The notes beneath the pieces were generated by a model. It had not been told where the DNA came from, ran no database searches, and was given only the letters and a program-made list of their open reading frames with translations. Below, one piece after another: positions 46,297-57,562 of a stretch of 64,000 nucleotides of DNA. The first letter of the stretch is position 1, and the number at the start of each line of letters is the position of its first letter. The DNA comes from Durusdinium trenchii (taxonomy: Eukaryota; Sar; Dinophyceae; Suessiales; Symbiodiniaceae). A program made the position numbers and the translations under genes. The stretch is taken from contig CAXAMN010022718.1 of the NCBI GenBank assembly GCA_963970005.1, forward strand, positions 847,936 through 911,935, in the 5' to 3' direction.

Positions 46297-48163
46297 GTGA
46301 ACAAAGTCTCGACTCTCCCGCTACCAGTGGCTTGCATGGGCACAATCGGAAAGGGGGGGATGGTCAAGGAATGGAAATGATGAGGTTCAGTACCCAGACG
46401 CGACCCGTCTGGGACTGCCGTATATGCCGCCCCATTGCCCCCCAGTCAACCACCGTGGGCATGCAGGGAACACGACTCAGAGGGCGACGAACAGAGGTAG
46501 TGGTAGTGTTTTTGTTTCCCAAGCGGACGTGGTCGGACGGGTCAGCGGTTTGCCAGTCATGTGTTGGACTGAAGTCTCATCCAATCTGAGTCGAAGGATT
46601 GACTCGGAGTTGACCCACACCGGTCCGAAAGGTGGAAATGACTCCCAAAGATGGTGTTGTGTATATAGGAAAGAAGATGAAAGAACCTTCACCCCAACAT
46701 TGGGCTTCTTTCCTCCTTTGCGGCATCCTCCAAACACCAGCCTCGTGCGCAAAAATCACTTGCGACGTGCTCATTACAGGGCGTTCTGACTCATTCCGCA
46801 AATTTTGGGTGAGGTGAGCCTGCAGGAATCTTTGACTTCGCCTCACGTGCAATTGGTCATCCAAGCACCGCAAGGAGTACCCAAAGGCGGACGCCCCAGA
46901 TGCCGGTACCTGGGCGTTTTCCCAGCCGCGCGCGTCGGAGGATGTGCAGAAGTGGGTGGTTCAAACACGTTTTTATCGCAGAATTACTTTACGTGTTGAT
47001 TTGGCAAAGCTGTGGGGCAAAGCTGGAATCCCCTTTTTTGTTCCGGAATAGCATGGGTGGAAGCTGAGTTCTACCCGGTCCCAACCAGTTTTGATATGCT
47101 ATAGTACAATCGTGTTCACACACACAATAACCTTAACAGTTGGCCTTAACTTCTCTTTGTGTTGCTTTCCAATCTGGAGTTTTCTGGAATCCAGGATCAT
47201 GCTTCAAGAGACATGTACATCGCCCATGTTATCCTGTGTTTGGTTACACAACTTGTCAACTGTGCGTGACGTGATTCAGGACTCGATCTGCCCTCTCACT
47301 CATCTTTGAAGAGAACCGATTTCCAGAACCCTTGTACTATCGCAATGTGGATTGCATGGGTATCCCTTCTCTCCTGTCGCAGAAGGACTGATCGATGGGT
47401 CAGGCGTGGTGTGTCAGGCCGGGGCCAATTCACCTTGACCATGTGAGGTGTTGCAAGGATTTTGGCACGTACCGATGACCAGGTCTGTCGCAAAAGTCCT
47501 CGACTCTTGGTTATCATTGGGGAAGGCCCCAGAAAGCGTTGGAGCTTGTGATAAGTTTGTGACGAGGGGATTGAATAAATGGATACAAAAGGGATATGGA
47601 TGAGACATTAACAAGTCACGAGGAACCTTCAAATCCTCTTCAAAGGACACTCAGAGCCCTTCAAAGCTCATGAAAAAAGGATGCAACATCTAGAAAGTGC
47701 CGCAGCTGAAGGTTAAGGAACAGTAGCAACATTAACCAGTACCCCCAAAACTACAGGCTTGACTTAAACTTGATTTCCACTATCAACCCCTTTTCTAGTC
47801 GTCACTTTCCAAACCATTGTTGGGTCACTTTAGAACCAGACATATCACCACCTTCACCACCACCAGGTCACCACAACCAACCCGCAGACCGTGAAGGCAC
47901 TGTGTTTTCCAGAGCTTTCGTAGGAGGCCATCGCTACTAGGTTGGAGAGCCATCGCTGGTAGGTGGAGGCAATTACTACTACTGAACGTGATCAAGTTAT
48001 GCCGCCCAGCTCGGGCTTTCACCTCACCCTGTTCGGGAACTATACTCTATGAACAAGAAGCTACTGGTATAGCTAGAAGCTACCAAGAGAGGTTGAGAGA
48101 CCATATAGGACCCTGCAGTGGTACGGATGGGCTATAGGGCTGTTCACCCTCTCTTGGTACTAG
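46297..48163. other. open frames, no resolved gene; repeat copies
   Basis: MITE A half element at 46394-46470. Coding-like patches at 46630-46800 (both strands) and 46826-47038. Two 21-bp minisatellite units lie at about 47932-47972 (GGCCATCGCTACTAGGTTGG). 5' exons of the oxygenase gene may lie here. Confidence 0.3.
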
Positions 48164-51100
48164 GGTGGAGGCCATCGCTGACGCCGAAGGAGTGCGAAAA
48201 AATCATCGACTTCGCCGAGAGCTGCCACTTCCGAGACCTTGTGCGGCTCAGGGTGGTGGATTTATGCTACGTGGACATCAGAGATGCGAGCCTCTGTGAA
48301 GCAATTTCAGGAGGGAACTGAGCAGGCATTCAGAGGTCTTGAGATGGTTTGGGTGGCGGTTTTGGGGTGGTGAGATATCACAGGAGTGCCGGAATTGGCA
48401 GAAGGTGGTAACACTCAATTACGAAGATCCACACTGATAGAAGATATACTGGTGTTCAAGAGGTAAAACATGTCAAGTATTGGAACTCTTGACATGCACA
48501 CTCCCTGAACCAGTTATTTATGGAAGTGGAAAATGGTCCCCATGAAATCTGAATACCAAACAGGTGGTTTTCCACTCCCATTATTATTTCAGTGAGTGAA
48601 TTACCTAGAGTCCTAGAGCTTGAGTGACCTCCATTTTGGACCACCAACCACACAAAATATATGGTCTTTGCCCATCAAAGCAGAGGTCAAATGGGCTCGA
48701 GGTATGAGTTACTTGCCGCTGATTCTTGTTGGGTACCTCCAAGGTTTCGCTGAAGCTCTTTGGAAGTCTGGGCTCGGCTGGCTGCTGAGAACCGTGCGAT
48801 TGGATGGAATGAGACTTGGCGGATGTCTCATCAACTGCACCATCCAGCAGTTGTGTGGATCAAGAGCTGCATCAATACCCTAAGCCTCGAGCCCTACCTT
48901 GATCCTCCAAACCCATGCCAAACCCAGACACTCCATGTATGCCGTATATGCCTACATTGGGGTGGTTTGGGGGGTCAATGTAGGCATATATGGCATACAT
49001 GGAGTGTCTGGGAAAGGGGATTGGGTGATGTTCCCCCCCCGCCGAGTCACGAAGTACCTCGATCACTCGTGGGTGCAGGTAGGTTCTGTGTGTGCCTATC
49101 GAAGAACTCGACTGAGACAACAGGTGAGACAACATGTTTGAATCAAAGAATCCCACCAGCAGTTCCATCTGGGAATGATTCGTCTTGGTTCGTCAAGCAA
49201 TTGAGTGAGTGGACGTGACTGGGGCACCCCTACCATCCTCCAAGCTCAGCACCCCGACCATGGAACTGGTCAAGAAGCCTACGCAGGAAGTGCGGGGATC
49301 ACCCTGCTTCAGCCCTTTCCATGCAAAGCCATCGACCGTTTTCTCTTCGAGAGGGATCGAACTTCGAGCTGCATATCCTGAATCAGCCAGGAGTTGTGTC
49401 CTGAATCACGTCAGATATCATATCGCCCTTGATAGCTGCAGATTAGCCCCCAAGTGTTCCAAAGACCAAAGGATACACCTGGGCAAAGAAATGTGGATTT
49501 GCTGCGATCCACTGAAAAAGAGTCCTAAAAGGTCCATGTTCTGTTTATCCAGCTATATTCAGTTTCTTCATTATGATACCTTATAATACACTATATGTTA
49601 CAGTGGTTTCAGAGTAGATGGCACAGACCCCATGATGTCCGAGACAGATGGGGGTCCATACAAACCACCGACATTGCGGTCTGTGCCATTGGTTCTCTCA
49701 ATCCACTATAGATTTTTCTTCTCAAAGGACTCCTCGCTGGGCTGGCATGAGCATTCGATGGACGAACTGCGACCAAGATCGTTCCCGAACGGACGAGCCC
49801 GACTCCCAGAAACCGTTCCTTTCGAAGCGAGCCATGCACCGACGCCCAAGAACACGGGTTTCTGTGCATCTTGAAACATCTCTTGGCATCCCACGAGTTG
49901 TTGGCCCACCCAAAAGCTGCCTAAAGCCTTTTCCCGCCGTAGAGCTGAAGCCAAGCCGTTTTGGGCGCCGCGCTAGCCTCAGGATCCCCTGTGGCCTGAA
50001 CGAAGTGGTCCGAATCCAGAAGTTCGTCCAGGGTGGACATGTGGCCTTGCACACAGACCGACCCATTCGACTGGAGGAGAAGCCATCAAATGGTGGGGAG
50101 GTCATCGGTTCGTTCGCTGCAGCAGTTCTGGACTGGTTGATCTGGAGAGTGGTTTGTGTGCCGTCCTTGGTCCCCACTGTCTTGTATGGCACGACATTGC
50201 CTCCACCTGCTTACTCATCAAAATTTATATATTCATGTCTCCATGGGGTCACACTACCAGTTCTTGAGTTGGTTTTATTTACCCTTCTCTTCTTCTATTC
50301 CAGTCAACACTGGTTGGGGTCTCTTGCCGGAATTTCTTTTTGCTCTCTCGTGGCATCGTGGAGATGAAACTGTGAGAGTGACGAGTGGAGACCTCTGAAG
50401 TGATCTGTTCGCTCATCATTGTGACACTGTTCGGCTCGACCCGGGGGGGGGGTCCAGCAACATCGCCTTCACCGTGGGTTTGAGAAACATCGAATCCCAC
50501 CAGCAGGTCCATGTGGGAATGGTTTTTGTCCTAGTGAGTGAATGTTCTGGGCACCCTTCCAATGAGCACCCCTTTGGAACAACTAGTTGTGTTGTCTTAT
50601 ATATTAGTATTACTATGTATTTGTTTTTCAGCTTTGGTTATTTGATGTAGGTGCAGATATCGGTGATAGACATCAACAAGCCCAGTCGCCAAGTAGTTAA
50701 CAGATATCGCAGTAGAGGCAATGATAAATTCTACTGTATATAATTACCAAGTCATTGATCCAGGAATCCAGGACTTTTATGACAAACTTGATCAATCATC
50801 GATTGGCTTGTTCCGCTCCAGAAAAGAATGGGCTCAACCACACAGGTACCTTCAACAAAACCTTTGCTGTAACTCTGTTAAAGACTTGAGGCAAACGACA
50901 GAACCGTTACCCTGAAGTGTCATTCACATCCTTTATCGATGGGGGTGACCACAGCCAAAAAGACATTGCCAATGGCTTTCTCAAATTTGCTTTCGTCTTT
51001 TTGCATTCGGGCCGGTCAACGGGGTTGTTGAGAAAGGCTTCACGTGATCATCTGCCAGCACCGCCCAAAGGATGGCTGGGTGGATCATATACCTGGTCAG

Positions 51101-52439
51101 TGGCGGGGTGACGCCAAACCACCCAGTATCGGGTGGTGCTGGTAGATGATTTGTAGGCCAAGTATCGTTCCCAAACCATCCAGTTGCGTCGCTGGGAGTC
51201 GGTAACCAGTCGTGCGAAAGACCCTAAATCACCGTAGTCCTCACGATAAGTTCCTTTCAAAACTGAATTCAGAACACCTTTTAACAGGTCGCTGGGAGAG
51301 CTTCAACCTCTCCCTACAGTGTCTATAGCAGCTAATTACAGACGGTCCATTTGCTCTTCACCATTCCCTCCTTCCCCGCCGTTTCGGTCGGTCTCCAGGA
51401 CGGACGGGTTTCCAAGTACTCCTTGCGAATCTTCTTGAACGGGTCAACCGACAAACACTTTGAGGGTGGCCTGAGCATCTCAGCTGAGATCCTTCGAGAT
51501 TTCGACGTGTTTTTTCTTTGTTTTTCCGTCTTAATAAGCTCGTATTCTTCGCTTCGGATCGGATCTGTTGATGGCGCACTCTCGTGCCAACGAGTCCGGA
51601 TCACTGGTCCGGTGCTTGACTCGTTTTGAATGAAAGGAGGTAAGTCTCAGCATAGACTTCATGAGTCTTCCGATCGCAATTAAGCAACGTCCAGCTGTTT
51701 GATCTGGCAACTCTTCTGATCAAGAAAAAGTAATGGTCCTATATACTGTATATAGGTCCTCAAGCCAGCTTCAGTTGTGGATCAACCCCCGTGCCTCGCG
51801 CTGTACACCCAGCGCGATTCGTTCGTTCTCGCCCATCTCCACCCCGACCACCCCGACGCGCAGCTCAGACCACGCCGTGCCTCACGTCTGGCGTTTCGCT
51901 CGAGGCGTCTTCCATGTGCCGTTCCAAGATCCGGTGGTCTTCGAACCAATGACGGGCCTGGCGCTGTTGTACCCCCAGGGTGAGCTTTGTACGCCCCAAG
52001 AGGAAGCCGAGGTGAGCGGCATTGAAGCAGGGAAAGCAGGGAAGATGGTGAAGATGTTGGTGTCTTTTACCGGTTTCAGAGTGTATGGCCACAGATCCAT
52101 ACAGATCCCAAAGACATTCTTTGTTATGGTCTATCTTCAGCACCTTTTGTTCGGACCACTTTCCTCGGTGGGCTTTGTGTGATTCTCCCAACCATTGATG
52201 CACTCACCGGTCGAGTTCCATCCTTCGTGTGGCACATCCACATCACGATGGGCAGAACGAGACGAGTCACGGACATGGGTGACATGATGACATGTACTCA
52301 CTTGGAACAGGAGGCTCTGAACTCACTGTGCCGCTTCCCAGGTGACCCGGTGTCTTGTACACGCGTTGCGACTCAGGTGACCTTCGGAACGAAGTATGTC
52401 TTGAGAGCTGATGTCATCTTCCGCCCTGCATTGCCATAG
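48164..52439 (+). CDS. Fe(II)/2-oxoglutarate oxygenase, prolyl 4-hydroxylase type
   Basis: The enzyme family couples oxidative decarboxylation of 2-oxoglutarate to hydroxylation of a substrate; the substrate here is unknown. Exons: 48164-48310 (start uncertain; homology begins LTPKECEKII), 48744-48810, 49983-50076, 51399-51474, 51905-52011 and 52377-52439 (stop TAG). All phases agree, giving about 180 residues of catalytic domain. Visible motifs: RVVDLCYVDIRDASL, LLRTVRLDGM, then PCGLNEVVRIQKFVQGGH with HTD as the iron-binding HxD, DGRVSKYSLRIFLNG, VFHVPFQDPVVFEP, and the 2-oxoglutarate-binding end GTKYVLRADVIF. The usual distal His (HEG..V) is replaced by Gln in CTPQEEAEV. Introns 1-3 start GA, intron 4 GC, intron 5 GT; all end AG. 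The N-terminal exons were not found. A MITE A copy sits in intron 2. Confidence 0.78.
48519..48582. mobile_element. MITE family C copy, diverged
   Basis: TATGGAAGTGGAAAATGG at the left and TTTTCCACTCCCA at the right. The centre carries GAATACCAAACAGGTGG, also found at about 10420. It lies inside oxygenase intron 1. Confidence 0.5.
48924..49011. mobile_element. MITE family A copy
   Basis: Long perfect ends: CCAGACACTCCATGTATGCC against GGCATACATGGAGTGTCTGG. The core is GGTGGTTTGGGGGGTCAATG. Inserted in oxygenase intron 2. Confidence 0.85.
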
Positions 52440-54239
52440 GCAGAGGGCGAGAGATGACCACTTCTTGTCCAGTGATGTCTGAAGAACTGTGAAGAACTGA
52501 GTCCCATCGTTCTGCATGGGCGCATCAAGTCGAAGTCTCTCGTAGCCAAAGTGCCGCAGCGGAAGACTGGACCTGGCAAAAAAGTCGGCAGGGAGACTGG
52601 ACACGTGTCTCATATCTCGAAAAGGGCAGCCAGTTGTGGGTCAAAGCACATCTAATTAATCCAAACTACTTAGTACATCTACAGTAAACTCTTTCAGACA
52701 CGTTCAACCATCCGTGGTTTCCAGACCCAGACGTTTGCCCATGTTCTTAGCCCATCTGACGAGGGTGGAGGGCCATGGGCATGCCCCAGGGTGGAGGAGC
52801 TTCGCCCCAGGGCGATCCGAAGATGAAATTCGGACCGATCGCTGTTGAGGCGTGGGGACCGACAGAACACCAGCATAAACAGCTGCAACTTGGGACCAGC
52901 ACCAACCATTCCGGACCCGAGGGCCTGCTTGAGCGGGGTGGATTCGTCCTCCACTTGGAGCGAGTCTAACTACATCTCGACATTGAACATCATGGATCTC
53001 CTGAAGAGGTAGAAGATCTGGGGACCGATGCCCGATCCATAAAAGATGTAGCCATAACCTCGTCTTCTCTCACCCAAAACCATCCCCATTCTTCCGATTC
53101 AACCTCGGCATCCTCAAATTTCTCAGCAGTCGCACCTGCCATCGTCAGACAATGTTAGACACTCGATGCGTCCGTCCAAGCTGGCGTCATCGCCTGCAAG
53201 CCGTTTCGCCAAAGTTGCTGCGGTTCACGCGTTTGTACTCAATGATTTAGACACGCGGTTTAGAACATCTGGTGTTTTTCACCCAAGTCCCTCCAGGCAG
53301 TATTGACACATGGATCAATGAATAGACCTTTGGTCGAACTTTGTGACTTTGAAGGCTCAATTAGTAGTCACTGATCACTGAGTAAGGATGACCTCAACAG
53401 ACCGAAAAAAAACGCATCTACAGCTAAACTGGCTCCTTTCTTGCGATGTCTTTAGATGTCTTTAGATTTATTTGACCGCGCTCAATATCTCGAAGTACAC
53501 TTCGAAAGCGAAAGCACATCCAAGCAATATCCCCGTTGGACGTTCCGAACGCACTGGCCTCGCGGGCCTCGGTTCCACCATGGAGACCGAGCTGCCCTGG
53601 GTGGCGGCGGCCTCGGCGGTGTGCGCGTCGCCCAGTCGTGGCACGCCGCGGTGGTCGGACGCTCGGAGAATCGGAGGAGTCGGCACTCCGAGATAGAAGC
53701 CCTTCCTTCGGTGGTAGTGCCGACCCGAACACCAAAACAGGTACGACATATGGGGGGCCCAGATTTTCGGAGGAGGTATGCAAAAGTCCAGGTACATTGG
53801 AAATGGATTTGACGGCTGTTTTGTACCTGGACCACTGGACTATCCTTTTTGGGAGTCCTGTTTGATCCTGTCTGGAGATCCGCGGATTACAGGGTGCGGA
53901 TGGGCACCCAGACAGGATGGTCACCTGGTGGCGATCAGTTGGGGGATTTGAAGATGTGTTCAATGTACCCAGATGTTCCCTTCACAGCCCAACTGGTCCC
54001 TCAAAACCTATAGAGATTGGAACAGATTCGACCCCAGGCTTCGACCCCCAAACCCCTCCAAAGGATTTGGGGCTGAACGGGTCACATCTGGGGTCATGGG
54101 ATCCTTCTGTGGATGGCATCACCTGCCATGTACAGAGGATTTTCATCATCCAGCATCCGAGACATGCCATGGGAAAAAAAAACACTCCATGCCAGTCGCG
54201 CGAGTGATGTAAAAAACGGGTGATGTTGTGGTTTTTCAG
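52440..54239. other. spacer or exons between the two identified genes
   Basis: Coding-like patches: 52480-52620 (+ LHGRIKSKSLVAKVPQRKTG), 52694-52969 (- frame with ATG, LKQALGSGMVGAGPKLQLFM, against + frame GPIAVEAWGPTEHQHKQLQL) and 53550-53750 (+ WHAAVVGRSENRRSRHSEIE, ending ACAG|GTACG). Strand is not settled. The last may be a 5' exon of the TFIIIC gene. Confidence 0.3.
53824..53929. mobile_element. MITE family D copy
   Basis: TACCTGGACCACTGGACTATCC at the left; CACCCAGACAGGATGGTCACCTGG at the right. Related to 31685-31782. Confidence 0.55.
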
Positions 54240-57200
54240 ACTGGCTGAATCAGGACTGCAGCATCTGCAGCTCCAAGGCTGCTGGACGAATGGAGTGGTC
54301 TGAATAGTAGATTCTTTTACCGGTTCCTGACTAAAGCAGCTCCCAGGAAGGCACGTTGCTGTCCTTCTTGACGGACGAGGAATGCTATGTGATCGACATG
54401 CAGGCAGCTTTGGAGAAGACCGGCGAGGCTTGGCTGGTGAGGAAGTTCAAACACGGTGAGAAAGAGAAGGAGAAGTCGAAGCTTGGCTGACATGTAAGGT
54501 CTTTGGCCTTAAAGCATACATTATACCATTCATATGAGTGTTATGAGACATGACCTGGTGCGCCCTGGTGCGTGCGTTTGTGCTTATACTCACACGAATT
54601 GTTCACCGTTTTGAATCAGCGGATCCGCTGATCCCACGAACCCGAACCAGATCGGAGGTTTATGGCCCATATAGGAACCATTGGAGTCACCGACATGGTT
54701 TATAGAGGTAACTGGATCCCTGGATGTTTGATTCTTCCCAGACACGACCTGCTTGGGACTGCCATTCTATGCCGAGAAACGGCCAGGACTTGGTGGTCTG
54801 TCGGTCTGTTTGGGGTCTGTCTGGGGCGGCAGTCCGAACTGGCAGTCCCAGACTCGTCGTGTTTGATCCTTGTTTTCCCTCTTTGATTCAGATTCAGATC
54901 CCATATGGTCTCCCCCAACCGTCCTGTCCTCAGGATCACGCCCTCCAAGCGCCTGCGGGAGGAGAGGTCTTCCTCGGCTCCCTTCGAGGCCCAGAGGAAG
55001 TGCTGCTCGATGTCGTGGTCTCCGGCGGGATGTTCGCCTCAAGCATCGTTTCTGCTGGCCGTGGGCGATTCGAGTGGCCACGTGACGGTCTATGCTCCCT
55101 GCGATGAGGCGCATGAGCCTGTAGAGCTCCAAGAGTTGCAGAGAAGAGTCACTGACTCCAATGGGGTGGTGGAGGTGTGCTTCGCACCCACACCAGTCTT
55201 GATCGAGTCTGAAGGACGCACAGGGAAAGACGAGCGCAAAGACGAGCGGAAGATAGGAAAGGCAGGAACAGTTCGGCCAAGTGGAAAACGATTCTCTGCT
55301 GTGTTATGTGCCAGCAAAGGGCCTCATGTGGTGATTTGGCACTGCCTCCCAAGTGGAACTTGTCAGCTGGTGAAGTCTATCTCATTGGATTCTGAGGTCA
55401 TTACTGCTTTGACTGTATCAAGAAGCTTTGGAGCACAACCGCAGACTCTCAAGTCTATGCTTGTTTTGGGTACCAAGCTTGGACGTCTTCACTTCAAGCA
55501 GCTACACCTTTCAACGAAAGATCACAAGGACCGTGAGGTTCGGATCTCACCGATCTCAACTTCCGACTTGGAAACTGCGGACCGCTGTGTGACAGAGGTG
55601 AAGGTCTTCTGTGACGCTGATGGTGATTCGACTGATTTGCTGGTGGCGATTGCCCATGGCGTCCAGCTCTCCTGTGCCGTGCTTCGCATCTCAGACGATG
55701 GACACCTGGAGACCTCACGCTCGCGACGCGAAAAGAGCACCCGCCACGAAGAAGAGCACGTCTCCTGGCTGATGGCCTCGACACCTTGCCACGGACTCCC
55801 AATTGTTTCTTTGCTTTGTGACACCACCGGCGTTTTGGCGGCGTCCGATCCTATGTTGGGCTCCTCCTTCGTGAGCCGCGCCAACGTGCTCACCTTGGAC
55901 TCATCGGGCTATGCAGTCATTTGGCAGCTGGAGGAAGCTGAGGCACAAGAGGGCTCATGCCGTGGTCTTTTCCTGAGACCGAGCAGGTTTTGCAGCTTGG
56001 TGGCAAAGAGCATGCAGAACTATCTCACTGCTGCGGAGCAAGCAGCGATCTGTATGGAAACTCGGATGGTGAGAACGGCTGCTCGTGAGCGAGAACTTTT
56101 GCAGGATAAGAAGCTGTTCAGTGGTTTCTCAGCTGTAGACAGGTCCTTTAGATGGATCCTCGTTTTGAATCTGTTTGAACCATTTGGACCTGTCATCGTG
56201 GTTCTATCATGTTCTATCCCAAAGAGTGGACAACATATGAGGAAATTGCATTTATCGTGCATACAATATTGCATGATTCCGGTTTTTGACCACTCAGGTT
56301 TCGCCTTGTCACCCAGCCATTGCATGCTCGTCACTCAAACAGTTCTTCCTTCCACCCGCACGACACAGATCCGTCCGGTGACCTTTCTTCTTGCCAGCTC
56401 TTTGGGAAGCCCAGCCCATGCCTTCACTGCACTGCTTCGGAACGTGGGCGACTCGTTGTATCGAAGAAGGTGCCGCCGGGAGAGCGTCTCGACCGGAAGG
56501 GCCGCGCGGAGACCGTCTCGACCGGAAGGAATGGAACAGACTCAGAGTGAAACATGTGACAACGGTGATCACATCCACCATAGACGGCGGAAGGCGGCTG
56601 GCGGAAGCTCTTATCCTTTGTATCTAAGCCTTTGGGATGTGAGTGAAGCTTGGCGCAGCATGGTCTTCGGTGCTGGCAAGTCGCTTGGTGCCATGTGTCG
56701 AGCTAGCTGGGACGAGAAGAAGCCCTGTGAAGGTTCTGAACTACCGAACGGACTCTTGGAATCCATTCTGCAGTGGCTTTGGGAACTGCAAGAAGGCCTC
56801 CAAGGCGCCTTTCAACACATCTCCGATTCGGCGGCTTCCAGTGCCACAGGTAGTGCCGCTGGCTGTAAGGTGTCCTTGCTACTGCGCCACACGGCCGCAC
56901 AGCAAGTCACCTTCACCTTGAGCAGTCCCAAGAGCTTCACCGAACGCTGGGCGTCTGAAGCTTCGCCCCGGCGTAGGCATTTCCTCGCGCAGATCCGGCA
57001 CGAGCTGAATGAGTTGGCTTTGAAGACTTGGACCAGTGACACAGAGCTAAACGCGGCAAAAGGAGGACAGAGCAGTTTTGCAGGTGTAGAAGAGGATGAG
57101 CTGGCAATGTGTCAAGTTTGCAATGCTTTGCTGGAGTTGGGCCACAAAGCCACCAGAGATCTTCGTAGGAAATACCTCCTGGCGGAACTTCCTCCCAAAA

Positions 57201-57562
57201 ACCCAGTCGTTCGAGCGGCCGCGTGTGCATACTGGCGACAGCGTGCCAAGGCCTTACCAGGCAGTGTGGTCAGATCTGCCGTGCTGGACTGCTTGGCCAA
57301 AGTGGAAGATTCGTTGAAGGAAGCTGAGCTAGAAAGCACCAGCTGTGGCAGCTGTCGGCTATGTGGAGAACCTGCTGTAATCGATCCCAGTTTCATGCAA
57401 GTCTCTTGTGGGAGCCATGTGCTCCCGCTATGTCAGCAGCAGCTCCTTCCCTTGCTCACAGAACCGCATATTCTATGCCATTTTTGTGGTCGTTGCACGT
57501 CCAATGGGTCAGAGTGTCAAGTTCTAGGAGTATGTGCGTGGTGCGCCACCCCAGTGATGTGA
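54240..57562 (+). CDS. GTF3C4: TFIIIC subunit TFIIIC90 (GTF3C4 homologue)
   Basis: TFIIIC binds the internal promoters of tRNA genes in the nucleus and recruits TFIIIB and RNA polymerase III. Exons: 54240-54301 (AAGRMEWS), 54347 to 54441 or 54455 (EGTLLSFLTDEECYVIDM), from about 54934 to 56142, 56298-56469, and 56594 (or 56546) to 57562 (TGA). The N-terminal propeller is shown by WSEGTLLSFL, SWSPAGC..FLLAVGD, VVIWHCL, SMLVLGTKLGRLHFK, CHGLPIVSLL and YAVIWQLEEA. The C-terminus is the TFIIIC zinc finger: CRLC, SCGSHVLPLC, CHFCGRC and a final CAWCATPVM, matching the order and the very end of human GTF3C4. Spliced length is near 830 residues, close to the human protein. The start codon is unknown; ATG 54905 is probably intronic. 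The exon 2/3 junction is unresolved. Confidence 0.82.
54738..54866. mobile_element. MITE family A copy (GACACGAC-ended subtype)
   Basis: Starts CCAGACACGACCTGCTTGGG and ends CAGTCCCAGACTCGTCGTGTTTG, like the copy at 1964-2067. It lies in the intron between TFIIIC90 exons 2 and 3. Confidence 0.65.
56143..56297 (+). other. TFIIIC90 intron read through by the long frame
   Basis: GACAG|GTCCTTT ... CCACTCAG|GTTTCG, 155 bases, no in-frame stop in the exon frame, but composition changes abruptly. Removal shifts into RFRLVTQPLHARHSN. A second intron, 56470-56593 (AAGAAG|GTGCC ... CGGAAG|GCG) or ending at 56545, restores the frame. The second intron holds a direct repeat CGTCTCGACCGGAAGG 29 bases apart. 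Confidence 0.6.

Noticed and set aside
54905-54907. ATG 54905 as the start of the TFIIIC90 protein
   Set aside because: Exons encoding the conserved N-terminal strand lie upstream at 54240-54455, so this ATG is probably in an intron or internal.
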